Origin: Candidatus Bathyarchaeota archaeon
Lineage (GTDB): Archaea; Thermoproteota; Bathyarchaeia; 40CM-2-53-6
Direction of reading: 5' to 3'
DNA length: 50,455 nucleotides
Assembly (NCBI GenBank): GCA_005884195.1
Contig: VBBP01000046.1
Span: 1 to 50,455 of the forward strand
The position numbers were made by a program, and so were the translations under genes. Below the pieces are notes generated by a model. It ran no database searches. It was not told the origin of the DNA and saw only the letters and a program-made list of their open reading frames with translations. Of the stretch, positions 14,831 through 23,655 are shown piece after piece. The number at the start of each line of letters is the position of its first letter. Within the stretch, counting starts at the first letter, position 1.

Positions 14831-15934
14831 ATGGCGATCTATAGAAGATTCGTCCGCGCAAAGAAGGGCATGAGCACCATATTCGGAGGACTATTCTTCA
14901 TCATACTGATCCTCATGGGATTCAACCTGATGCTCTGGGGATTCATCCAATACGACAACTACAATTCCTCACTTTTCAAGATGAACCAGAACGATCAGCT
15001 TGCAACCTCAGAGAACTTGGTTCCAGCAGCTCCCGGAGCACAGAACTTCACCAGTACTAGCTTCAACATCCCGGTCAACAACCTAGGCGGGACTACTGTC
15101 AGCATCGCGAGAATATACATATCGAATATCTCCCCAACTGGAGGAACCAAGTGCACCAACAGCGATCCCAACAGCCTGGGCCCCTGCATAGTTGATACGG
15201 GATCAGGCACCCAAAACTGCGCTGGCAGTGGCAACTGCTTCTTCACGAACGGAAACGTAGCGGCTGGAGTAATCAACCAACTCATCCATGTTAACGGAGT
15301 GACGTTGAACGACGGTAGCGGATACAAAGTCATTCTCAGCAGTACAAGGGGTCGCTTGTTCAGCTTCTTCTACCCCTGGCCAGTGGTCGTCAATACGAAC
15401 AACCCCGGGGGACAATTCGTCACCAACATCGGGCCCCTATCAATCTATTTCGACTTCAAATCCTTCAACTTCACCCAGGGATCCCAGACTCAGTCCCAAT
15501 CAGCCTTCTGCGTTCCGTCAAGCACCAACATGGTGTTGTGGGTCAAGGTCGCTAACACAGCAACCGACAGCGGGGTGACATTGCAAGGCAGCACCATGAT
15601 GCAGATGCAGCCTTACAGCGCCAACGGTTTCGGACAGTTCGTCCGAACCTGGATCGTATCGCCGACAAGCATCAATCCGAGCGTTATCACCGCCTACAAC
15701 CAGGGTACCCTCCCCTATAATTTACCGCCAGCCCCTGCGAACGGAGCAGCACCTACGACCGAGGTCTACTTCGGGGGAAACAGCCAAGGCGGGACAGGTG
15801 GTGTTACCTTGGGCAACCAAGACAACTGGCTAACGTTCATCGGATTCTACTACAATTACAGAGGCCAGCCCCAGGGAGAGACGATCCCATTCATGGACCT
15901 CAAGAGTACTAGTGGTTATCCGGGCACGTGTTGA
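14831..15934 (+). CDS. Large pilin-like surface protein 6 (paralogue of protein 4)
   Basis: A 367-residue paralogue of protein 4. N-terminus MAIYRRFVRAKKG-MSTIFGG, core helix LFFIILILMGFNLMLWGF, four-cysteine segment centred on NCAGSGNCFF, and SSTRGRLFSFFYPWP. The second half diverges more, apart from the closing FIGFYYNYRGQ (compare FMGFFYKINGQ in protein 4), also shared. It is 4 nt behind pilin 5. Retention of two diverging copies suggests different filament variants or hetero-oligomeric tips. Confidence 0.84.
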   Translation: MAIYRRFVRAKKGMSTIFGGLFFIILILMGFNLMLWGFIQYDNYNSSLFKMNQNDQLATSENLVPAAPGAQNFTSTSFNIPVNNLGGTTVSIARIYISNISPTGGTKCTNSDPNSLGPCIVDTGSGTQNCAGSGNCFFTNGNVAAGVINQLIHVNGVTLNDGSGYKVILSSTRGRLFSFFYPWPVVVNTNNPGGQFVTNIGPLSIYFDFKSFNFTQGSQTQSQSAFCVPSSTNMVLWVKVANTATDSGVTLQGSTMMQMQPYSANGFGQFVRTWIVSPTSINPSVITAYNQGTLPYNLPPAPANGAAPTTEVYFGGNSQGGTGGVTLGNQDNWLTFIGFYYNYRGQPQGETIPFMDLKSTSGYPGTC

Positions 15935-15953
15935 GTGAGACCTGGGATGGCTA

Positions 15954-16991
15954 ATGAGTTATGATGATCAGGGACAGCCAGCAAACAACGACCCTTACTC
16001 ATACCAGGACCCCTCGCAATACGACCCCTCACAAGGCTACACCGGATACGAGTCCGGTTCCTATGAAAACCAGGGATACGACAATTCAGGATACGCTCCA
16101 ACTCCCCCTCCACAAGAGCAGCAACCAGCGCGTCCTCAACTCCAACAGCTCCAAAGAATACCGTCGGGAGTCCCCGGCTTCGACCAGATTGTCGGCGGCG
16201 GGCTCATCCGTGACAGAGTCTATCTCCTAAGTGGGCCTGCAGGTGCCGGCAAAACGATCTTCTCAACACAGTTTCTCTACAACGGGATTTCAAAGTATAA
16301 CGAAAACGGGGTCTATGTTGTGCTAGAAGAGACTCCTCAGCAACTCCGAGAGAACATGTACAACAGCTTCGGCTGGAACATACAGACATACGAAGACAAT
16401 GGCAACATAGTCGTCCTAGACGCGATTTCAAGCAGGCTCGGACTCAGCAGTGCCGAGCGGTATGTAGTACCTCGTCCCTTCACCCTAGAATCTCTACTCT
16501 ACGAGATCCAAAACGCCATCCAAACCGTAAACGCTCGCAGAGTCGTCATCGACTCACTAGACGCAATGAGTCTCGAACTTACCCAAGTCGATCTTAGAAG
16601 CCTAATTCAGAGGCTTACTATGATTCTCAAATCCTTCGGCTGCACCACCCTGCTCGTCAGCGGACAAGCTGAGACAACCAGTCAAGGACGGAAATCTGTC
16701 GAGGAATACGTGGTCGACGGAATGATCAGACTTCACCACAACCTCGAAGAGAGTGTCAGCGGTGAAACGACGCTCGAACAGAACGCTCTCCAGGGAAACT
16801 CGCTCGAGGAGGATTCGTTCTCTATGAAGGTGCGCTCTCGAAAAATCGAGATTCCCAAAATGCGTGGGACCTCTCACTCTCAATATCAACATCCCTTCAT
16901 CATTAACGAAAACGGGATCGAGATCAAATCAGAGCCTGAGGTCACCAAGCGTTTGAGACGCGCAATCTTCAAGGCGAAACAGGTTGATTAG
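15954..16991 (+). CDS. KaiC/FlaH-like RecA-fold ATPase with a Tyr/Gln/Gly-rich N-terminal tail
   Basis: After a ~65-residue low-complexity tail rich in Tyr, Gln, Asp, Gly and Pro comes a single KaiC domain: IPSGVPGFDQIVGGG, Walker A GPAGAGKT (residues 94-101, Lys100) and Walker B VVIDSLDAMS. It resembles FlaH (ArlH), the regulatory ATPase under the archaellum motor, and other KaiC-like signalling ATPases. Position between pilins and the secretion ATPase supports a role in pilus assembly control. The tail has a prion-like composition that is unusual for this family. The 3' end overlaps the next gene by 8 nt. Confidence 0.85.
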   Translation: MSYDDQGQPANNDPYSYQDPSQYDPSQGYTGYESGSYENQGYDNSGYAPTPPPQEQQPARPQLQQLQRIPSGVPGFDQIVGGGLIRDRVYLLSGPAGAGKTIFSTQFLYNGISKYNENGVYVVLEETPQQLRENMYNSFGWNIQTYEDNGNIVVLDAISSRLGLSSAERYVVPRPFTLESLLYEIQNAIQTVNARRVVIDSLDAMSLELTQVDLRSLIQRLTMILKSFGCTTLLVSGQAETTSQGRKSVEEYVVDGMIRLHHNLEESVSGETTLEQNALQGNSLEEDSFSMKVRSRKIEIPKMRGTSHSQYQHPFIINENGIEIKSEPEVTKRLRRAIFKAKQVD

Positions 16992-17772
16992 AGCCAGACC
17001 ACAGGAAAGAGTCCGCCGAATCCGGATAGGCATGGGCGGCCTGGACGAGAAACTGGGCGGTGGAATTCCGGCAGGTAGCACAGTACTCCTAATCAGCAAT
17101 CAAGAAGGTCCGGTCCGTCTCTTCTGTCAGCAGATCGCCTATCTCCTGTGCACTGAGGGGCATCGAATTTTCTATTTCACAATTGTCAGAGACCCAGCGT
17201 ACATTAGAGAAGAGATGATGGTCTACGAATGGGATACCGGTGAAATGGAACAAGGGAGACAGTGGACCTTTATTGACGCATACAGTCCAAGAGTGCAGTC
17301 CCTCCAACAAGGGGGTCACGGGCCAGGATCAATGGGCACGGGTTTGCTCGGGCCAGGGGCGATGAGTCCCGGTTCGAGAAGTCTCGGCTCGGACCTGTTT
17401 GTGACGCTCCGGAGGGAGATACTGTCACAACTGGATGAAGGAGACATAGTAATGATAGATTCGCTCTCGGACCTGCTGGTCAATCATGACGCCGCATCGG
17501 TCCGTGAGCTCTTGGAGATTCTAGGGAGCCAGATTCATCAGAGAAACGGTCTCGTCTTCATGCCGATCCTGTCGGACATTCACGATCCACGTGTCGTTGC
17601 GACTTTGTCGCACATGTCCGATGTCGTTGTTGAATTCGAGCTTGAGTCTGAGCACTTAGAGGGTAAGCTTCGGTTTTACAAGATGAGGAGAGCACAGCTG
17701 CGCCCAATGCTCCTGCCTTTTTCGATCACTGACAGAGGAGTTATGGCCGAGACATTCGGCAGAGTGATCTGA
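16984..17772 (+). CDS. KaiC-like pseudo-ATPase without Walker A
   Basis: A KaiC-fold protein of 262 residues beginning at TTG 16984, which overlaps the stop of the KaiC ATPase. IRIGMGGLDEKLGGGIPAGS aligns with the KaiC start motif, and GDIVMIDSLSDLL is a good Walker B. The expected P-loop reads LISNQEGPVRLF, with no GK[ST], so ATP hydrolysis by the normal mechanism is unlikely. A Gly/Pro/Met-rich insert (around residues 108-136) follows. It probably pairs with the active KaiC protein as a structural or regulatory partner. A distant FlaH relationship is possible. Confidence 0.75.
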   Translation: MIRARPQERVRRIRIGMGGLDEKLGGGIPAGSTVLLISNQEGPVRLFCQQIAYLLCTEGHRIFYFTIVRDPAYIREEMMVYEWDTGEMEQGRQWTFIDAYSPRVQSLQQGGHGPGSMGTGLLGPGAMSPGSRSLGSDLFVTLRREILSQLDEGDIVMIDSLSDLLVNHDAASVRELLEILGSQIHQRNGLVFMPILSDIHDPRVVATLSHMSDVVVEFELESEHLEGKLRFYKMRRAQLRPMLLPFSITDRGVMAETFGRVI

Positions 17773-17777
17773 TAATC

Positions 17778-19382
17778 ATGTCAAGAACTGCGAAGCCCGA
17801 GAAGACCGACAAGATAGACAACATTGTCGGCATGCTGATGGAATACGAAAAGATGACGATAGATCTGATGAAGAAGGCATCAGACACACCCGTTGTAGAA
17901 CAATACGATGTAAACGCGCCTTATGCAAAGGTCCGGATCGTCAAAGAAGATGGCGCGATCAAGTATCAGATAGTGGAGGTCCAGCTAAGCGATGATGAGA
18001 AGAAGAGTCTCAAAGAGATCGGAGAACTTCTGGTCGAAGAGCTGGATGTTGATATTAAGAGATTAGGTGGCACCGAGAACGCTGGAGCTTACATTAGGAA
18101 ACTTGTAGAGAGGATCATCAAGAACTACAAGATCAAGATTACGCCCGATGGCCTGGACCGTATCATGTATTATGTTATCCGGGACTTTGTTCACTTCGAC
18201 AAAATAGATCCGTTGATGCGGGATCCCTGGATCGAAGATATCTCCTGCAACGGCATGGGAATACCACTCTACATATGGCATCGAAAACATGAATCGATAC
18301 CCACGAACGTTATCTTCAACACCACGGAAGAGCTTGACAAGTTCATCCTCAAACTCAGTTACATGACCGGCCGGGCCATATCCATCGCCCAACCTGTCCT
18401 GGACGCCACACTACCTGACGGAAGTCGAGTCCAGATGACATACGAGAAAGAAGTCACGAGGCGCGGATCAACCTTCACGATACGAAAGTTCAGAGAGAGA
18501 CCTCTCACCTGTTCGGACCTGATAATCTACAACACGATGTCCGCCGAGATGGCGGCGTGGTACTGGTACATCATCGAGAAACAAGCCTCAGTCATAGTTG
18601 TGGGCGGCACCGCTTCAGGGAAGACAACTTGCATCAACACTCTTGCTATGTTCATCAAACCCAACGCCAAGATAGTCTCGATCGAAGACACGTCGGAAAT
18701 CCAGCTCCCTCACGAAAACTGGCTTTCATCCGTCGTCAGAATGGGCTTCGGAGTTACAGGGGAAGTCTCCGAGATCACTCTCTTCGACTTGCTCAAGAAC
18801 GCCATGAGGCAGCGCCCTGAGTACATCATCGTTGGAGAAGTCAGAGGTAATGAAGCGTACACCCTGATGCAGGCGATCGCTACTGGTCACGGAGGCCTCG
18901 CAACGCTGCACGCCGATTCCGCAGAAGCAGCCATCCACCGTCTCGAGAGCGAACCCATGAACATACCACGGCCCCTCATCCCGACTATCGACGTCATCGG
19001 GGTCCAAACCCGAGTCCAGGTAGGCGACAAAAGCGTGCGACGCATGGTCAACATAGCTGAGGTCGTCGGACTGGATCCCACCACGAAGGACGTGTTAACC
19101 AACGATGTTTTCAAGTGGAATCCAAAGACGGACACCTACGTGTTCTACGGACGTAGCTACGTTCTCGAGAACATCATGAAACGTCACGGCTACAAGCATG
19201 AGGAAGTGATGGAGGAACTCAACAACAGACGCCTCGTCCTCGAATGGATGGTCCGGAACAACATTCGTGACTTCAAGGATGTCGTTGAAGTCATTCGCAC
19301 TTACTACGTCAATCCGCAACAGCTTCTGGATCGGGTCAAGCGCGAGAAGATGGTCCAATCACCATCTGGAGCTGGTCCGTAA
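17778..19382 (+). CDS. Type II/IV secretion ATPase (FlaI/TadA/GspE family)
   Basis: This 534-residue ATPase drives pilus extension from the cytoplasmic side of the membrane. Walker A is GGTASGKTT (Lys282). It is followed by SIEDTSEIQLPH (Asp box), the Walker-B-like YIIVGEVRGNEA, and the His box HGGLATLHADS. The N-terminal ~270 residues are the usual helical and N-domain region ending in GRAISIAQPVLDATLPDGSR. Family-typical length and all motifs suggest it is active. ATG 17778 follows the pseudo-KaiC stop by 5 nt and its stop TAATG overlaps the next gene. Confidence 0.94.
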   Translation: MSRTAKPEKTDKIDNIVGMLMEYEKMTIDLMKKASDTPVVEQYDVNAPYAKVRIVKEDGAIKYQIVEVQLSDDEKKSLKEIGELLVEELDVDIKRLGGTENAGAYIRKLVERIIKNYKIKITPDGLDRIMYYVIRDFVHFDKIDPLMRDPWIEDISCNGMGIPLYIWHRKHESIPTNVIFNTTEELDKFILKLSYMTGRAISIAQPVLDATLPDGSRVQMTYEKEVTRRGSTFTIRKFRERPLTCSDLIIYNTMSAEMAAWYWYIIEKQASVIVVGGTASGKTTCINTLAMFIKPNAKIVSIEDTSEIQLPHENWLSSVVRMGFGVTGEVSEITLFDLLKNAMRQRPEYIIVGEVRGNEAYTLMQAIATGHGGLATLHADSAEAAIHRLESEPMNIPRPLIPTIDVIGVQTRVQVGDKSVRRMVNIAEVVGLDPTTKDVLTNDVFKWNPKTDTYVFYGRSYVLENIMKRHGYKHEEVMEELNNRRLVLEWMVRNNIRDFKDVVEVIRTYYVNPQQLLDRVKREKMVQSPSGAGP

Positions 19383-20887
19383 TGAGTCTAATTGATCCGA
19401 TCGTTCCATTCCTGGGACCGCTAGGTCAGATCCTTGCGACAAACTCCAACGACATTCTCTCGATAGGACTCGGATTATTGGGTCTAGTTTCTCTAGGCCT
19501 CTACAAGGTAAAGAAGAATCTCTTCGAAACGAGTAAGTCGTGGGTCGGAGCGACCGTTGTACTCTCGTTCCTCACACTCTTTTTCAGAGGAATGGGCGCG
19601 ATCTGCGGCTGCACCTGGTACACGGACCCCAGTACCGGTGCCATTCAGCAGCTTGTCCCAGTCACCTACTTGCTGATAGCGGGGTCCTTCTTCGCGATAC
19701 TATACAACTTCAACATCCCCGCGTTGAAGAAGCACAAGTGGTTGATCAGCATCCCATTATCCGTTCCAATCTCAATCATCTCCAACATACTCTTCCCGTT
19801 GATCGCAAGTACTCCGCCTTGGCTGATCATCGAGATTGTCATACTATCGCCCGCCGGCGCGCTCTACAGCAGTTTCGTCTATGAGAAGGCCGTGCTTCAC
19901 ATGGGAGATTACCGAGCTAGAATGCGTCGCTTCATGGAACAGGGTGAGAAGGGGAAGAAAGGAGGGATTGCGCTTCCAGAAGAGAAGCAAGGGTTCTCCT
20001 ATTTCACCTACGGTCTCCTTGGCAAAAAGATAGGCAGGCTACTTCCGGTTTTCAACGGCCTGAAGCAGGTTCTCTCGCTAGCTGGAATGAAGATTGGGTA
20101 CAAGGCCTATGTGAGCAGCATGGTCTTCTTCGCCTTGGTGGGAGGAGGATTATCCTTCTTCGTATGGTTCCTCATTCTCAACCTGGGCCTCGGAAGCGCG
20201 TTCGGTCTCACCTTCTCAATAACCTCCGTCCTATTGAGCATTCTACTCTCCATTGGGCTCGCAGTAATGACAGGCGCCGCAATTCTCGGATTCTTCTACA
20301 TACTCCCATCCATGAAAGTCGGGTCCCGGAGACAACGGCTAGACAATTTCCTACCCTTCACTGCAAGCTACATGACAGTTCTCGCATCCGCAGGAGTCAC
20401 CCCTGAGCGAATACTGAGATCCACATCTGAGAAAGATCCCAAGTTCATGCTCTCCGACGAGATTGCAAATGTAATCGGAAGAATCGACCTTCTCGGCTAC
20501 GATGTCATCAACGCGATGAACGCGGAGGTAGAGCGCTCACCATCAGCAAACTACCAAGACCTTCTGCGAGGCTTCTCAGGAGTCATCAGGACCGGTGGGG
20601 ACATGAAAAAGTTCTTCCAAGGCATAACAGACCATTTGTTCCAGAAACGCGCTCTCTCAGTCCAAGGATTCCTCGACACGCTGGGAATAATCGCTGAGAC
20701 ATACGTGCTCATGCTCATCGCCTTCCCACTAATGCTCGTCGTCATGCTCTCGATCATGGCCTCTATCGGAGGCAATCTGGGAGGGATAGATGTGTTCTCT
20801 TTCATGTACCTTCTCGCCTTCATACTCATACCAATATGCGGCGTAATGTTCCTCTTCATCCTGGACACTATGCAGCCGAAAGGTTAG
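19382..20887 (+). CDS. Pilus platform membrane protein, T2SSF/TadC-FlaJ type, first
   Basis: An integral membrane protein of 501 residues, overlapping the ATPase stop codon. The N-terminal third has five or so hydrophobic helices and no T2SSF motif. The C-terminal part is a T2SSF/TadC-like module with FLPFTASYMTVLASAGVTPE and the ATPase-contacting cytoplasmic region, followed by three helices. It is the platform on which the secretion ATPase works. Archaella have one FlaJ and many TadC systems two platform proteins; this locus has two. Confidence 0.87.
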   Translation: MSLIDPIVPFLGPLGQILATNSNDILSIGLGLLGLVSLGLYKVKKNLFETSKSWVGATVVLSFLTLFFRGMGAICGCTWYTDPSTGAIQQLVPVTYLLIAGSFFAILYNFNIPALKKHKWLISIPLSVPISIISNILFPLIASTPPWLIIEIVILSPAGALYSSFVYEKAVLHMGDYRARMRRFMEQGEKGKKGGIALPEEKQGFSYFTYGLLGKKIGRLLPVFNGLKQVLSLAGMKIGYKAYVSSMVFFALVGGGLSFFVWFLILNLGLGSAFGLTFSITSVLLSILLSIGLAVMTGAAILGFFYILPSMKVGSRRQRLDNFLPFTASYMTVLASAGVTPERILRSTSEKDPKFMLSDEIANVIGRIDLLGYDVINAMNAEVERSPSANYQDLLRGFSGVIRTGGDMKKFFQGITDHLFQKRALSVQGFLDTLGIIAETYVLMLIAFPLMLVVMLSIMASIGGNLGGIDVFSFMYLLAFILIPICGVMFLFILDTMQPKG

Positions 20888-20900
20888 GAGAACAAAAAAA

Positions 20901-21902
20901 ATGTCACAATCAAACGAACCAGCACCCGCACCAGCCCCAGGGGCCCCAGACGCTGCAGTCCCCGCCAAGAAGGTAAAAAAAATCAAGGACGATTCGGGCG
21001 GCGGAGGCGGAGTAAGCGGAATCTTCAGCAAGATCACCCGCAAACTAGTCTGGGTCTTCAGCGGAATAATATTCGCTGGAATATTCTTCTGGGGTCTCAT
21101 TGAGATCGCCCTCTTCGGGCCTACTCCAAACGTTCCGATCGCAGGATTAGTCGGCAAGTTCAGCATTGACCGCTTCCTCCTCCTAGCGGGAATCGTCGCG
21201 CTGATACCTCCCGCCCTAGTATATCTTGCAGAGTCCAAGCGGCGAGACTCAATCGACAACAACATTCCACACCTTATCCGAGACATCGCTGACGCAGGTC
21301 GAAGCGGCATGACCCTAACCAGGTCTATCGAAATATCCGCGGAACGGGACTATGGTCCGTTGACAAAAGAGCTCAAGAAGCTAATTGCGAAGATCAGCTT
21401 CCGGGTCCCGCTGGAAAGGGCGCTTCAATACTTTGCGGACGCTACTGGTACAACTCTGGCTCGGCGAAGCTCGATGCTTATCTCAGAGGCCAACAAGTCC
21501 GGAGGAGACATCCAAGAGAGCATGGAGTCCGTCGCTAAGCACGTGCAAGAGATCCAGTACCTGGAGAGAAAGAGGCGTGCCACTCTGAGACCCTTCATCG
21601 GAGTCATGTACATCAGCTTTGCAGTATTCCTCGTCACAGTCTACCTGCTAATCTCGAGCTTCTTCAAACAATTGGCCAACACCGACTTCGGTGGTGGGGG
21701 TACGGTTGGAGGAGTAGGGTTCAATTTCGTTAGTCTTCCCTTGGACAAGATCACCACGGTATTTCTCTACATGGCAATGATAGAAGCCCTTTTCGCTGGA
21801 CTAGTCGGCGGTAAAATGGCGACGGGCTATCTCAAGGACGGGCTGAAGCATGCCATACTGCTGATGATGATATGCTTCGTAACCTTCATCTTCCTCATCT
21901 AG
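20901..21902 (+). CDS. Pilus platform membrane protein, T2SSF/TadC type, second
   Basis: A 333-residue protein with a charged, Ala/Pro-rich N-terminus (residues 1-45), two helices (FSGIIFAGIFFWGLIEIALF and LLLAGIVALIPPALVYLA), a T2SSF domain (NNIPHLIRDIADAGRSGMTL) and three C-terminal helices. SD TAGGAGA lies 8-14 nt ahead of ATG 20901. It forms the second platform subunit with the preceding gene. The pilus operon appears to end here, since a 328-bp gap with T-rich and hairpin sequence follows. Confidence 0.87.
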   Translation: MSQSNEPAPAPAPGAPDAAVPAKKVKKIKDDSGGGGGVSGIFSKITRKLVWVFSGIIFAGIFFWGLIEIALFGPTPNVPIAGLVGKFSIDRFLLLAGIVALIPPALVYLAESKRRDSIDNNIPHLIRDIADAGRSGMTLTRSIEISAERDYGPLTKELKKLIAKISFRVPLERALQYFADATGTTLARRSSMLISEANKSGGDIQESMESVAKHVQEIQYLERKRRATLRPFIGVMYISFAVFLVTVYLLISSFFKQLANTDFGGGGTVGGVGFNFVSLPLDKITTVFLYMAMIEALFAGLVGGKMATGYLKDGLKHAILLMMICFVTFIFLI

Positions 21903-22230
21903 CCATTGTCCTGGTTGACGAAGTCAGCTCGGAAGAAACGAAATCATAGACTCTTTCATCAGAAAGCCCAGTAGTCGCTGGGGCGGCCTTTAGGGCAGGA
22001 TGCGAACCGGAGTTCTAACCTTCTTTTTTGGGGATCTATCTGTAAGATCCAACAGTCTCAAAAAAGAGCCATCATAGGGAGAGATTCCAGGTGCCCCTAG
22101 AGAGATTCGCGCAAGACAGATTTCCATGGTTCTAAAGCTCGCTAGTACCCGACCCTGATGGGGTCTGGAGTCACGATACTATTGGCTCGGTTTCGAGGTA
22201 GAGGGTTTTCGAGACATCCGAGGGTTTCTT
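21903..22230. other. Gap after the pilus operon
   Basis: No gene seen. It holds CTTCTTTTTTGGGG (T6 at about 22023-22029), probably the end of the pilus transcript, then an imperfect hairpin GGATC...GATCC (22032-22050). The rest is unremarkable and leads into the promoter of the next gene. Confidence 0.4.
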
Positions 22231-23655
22231 GTGAGAAAGAAGTTATCGTTTCTACTTCTAGTCCTAGCTTTCTCAGCTACGATGGTCCCGGGTTTCGTTC
22301 TGAATGCTCATGCGAGCGGTTGCACGACTCCTTGCAGCGTCGATACAATAACAAACGTCCCGTCTTCCGAAGGAGTAGTACAGGTACAACTCGACGGGGG
22401 AGCGTGTCCGGCCAACTGCTTCAATCTGAATCACACCTTTGCCTTCGGCAATAATACGTCTCACACAGTAAAAGTGCTCGACACATTTTTCGTAGGAGCA
22501 TCTACGGGTAAGAGGTACACGTTCAGTGGATGGTACACCTATGGTCCCGGAGGTTGGTTCCAGTTCGACACTAATCCTCTAAATGTTGGCCCAATCTATG
22601 CCGATTATACTGTTGCCAAGTGCCAGCCGGGTCCTCCCGGACAGAACTGCCCATTCTGGGCCGTGTATGCAGTCACGCCACCTCTTGGGTGCAAGACGAG
22701 TTGTGGTATGGATGCCTCGACAAATGTCGCCACTGCGGACGGGAAGATCTGGGTCAGCGTCGATGCCTCCCCTGGAGTATCATTGAGCCAGACCTTCGCT
22801 TTCGGCAACGGGACAGTGCATTCGATTCACGTCTTGAATTCGACCTTCACCGGAGCGTCGTCCGGTGCGTTATACACCTGGAAACAATGGAGTTGTGCTT
22901 GCACCGGGGTGCCCCCGACGATAAGCGCTACGCTTACAACTCCAACGATGTACTACAATTACACAAGCCCGGCAGGTGCTACCTATCTGAACGGGGTGGG
23001 GGGATTCACCGCGATGTTCGATAAACAGTTCAAGCTGACATTGAGCTTTGTCGACCCGAGCGGTTTGCCGGTTTCCGCTCCCGCCTTTGTTACCCTAACC
23101 AGTGGTTCGACCGTGATGAACATCACTTCATACTCGGGTCATTGGACTAGTGCTGCTTCCTGGACTGTGACGGATGCTATGTGGGAGGGCATGAGAGGCA
23201 TGGTTGTCGGCACCCCAACGATCGACCTGACCAGTGGAGCCGTAACGACTACGATTACGCTGAAGGCCTACTCGGCAAGCGTCAAGACGGTTGACACCTC
23301 CGGCAATCCGGTATCAGGAGTAACAGTGGCCGTCAGCTTTGTAAACGCCACCACGAAGACCTTCACAACCGGTAGCCAAGGAACCGTTCAACTCGGGCAC
23401 ATTCCGACGGGTCCGTATAACGTCGTAGTGACATACCAGGGTAAAAGCACGAACTGGGCGACAGACGCGTCAAGCGCTTCTCAACCTCTCACGGTTACGA
23501 TTCCGGTGGCAGGTGGGGGCGGTGGGATGACCAATAGTACAGCGGTGTCGGCGGTGGTCCTATTGACCATATTCGGACTCGCCTTCCTACTCATTATACT
23601 CGCAATTCGGGTCCGCAAACCTCCGGCTCCCCCCATAATAGATAAGCCCGAATAA
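22231..23655 (+). CDS. Secreted cell-surface protein with two internal repeats and C-terminal anchor
   Basis: A 474-residue protein with a Sec signal peptide (KKLSFLLLVLAFSATM) from GTG 22231 and a C-terminal helix (VVLLTIFGLAFLLIILAIRV) followed by a short basic tail. Two repeats of about 100 residues lie near the start: GCTTPCSVDTITNV and GCKTSCGMDASTNV open them, each continues to TFAFGN, then a Gly-Trp or Trp-rich strand. A carboxypeptidase-regulatory-like domain (VDTSGNPVSGVTVAVSF) follows. It probably stands in the cell envelope, perhaps as a surface-layer or adhesion protein. Its place after the pilus locus may be coincidental. Confidence 0.72.
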   Translation: MRKKLSFLLLVLAFSATMVPGFVLNAHASGCTTPCSVDTITNVPSSEGVVQVQLDGGACPANCFNLNHTFAFGNNTSHTVKVLDTFFVGASTGKRYTFSGWYTYGPGGWFQFDTNPLNVGPIYADYTVAKCQPGPPGQNCPFWAVYAVTPPLGCKTSCGMDASTNVATADGKIWVSVDASPGVSLSQTFAFGNGTVHSIHVLNSTFTGASSGALYTWKQWSCACTGVPPTISATLTTPTMYYNYTSPAGATYLNGVGGFTAMFDKQFKLTLSFVDPSGLPVSAPAFVTLTSGSTVMNITSYSGHWTSAASWTVTDAMWEGMRGMVVGTPTIDLTSGAVTTTITLKAYSASVKTVDTSGNPVSGVTVAVSFVNATTKTFTTGSQGTVQLGHIPTGPYNVVVTYQGKSTNWATDASSASQPLTVTIPVAGGGGGMTNSTAVSAVVLLTIFGLAFLLIILAIRVRKPPAPPIIDKPE

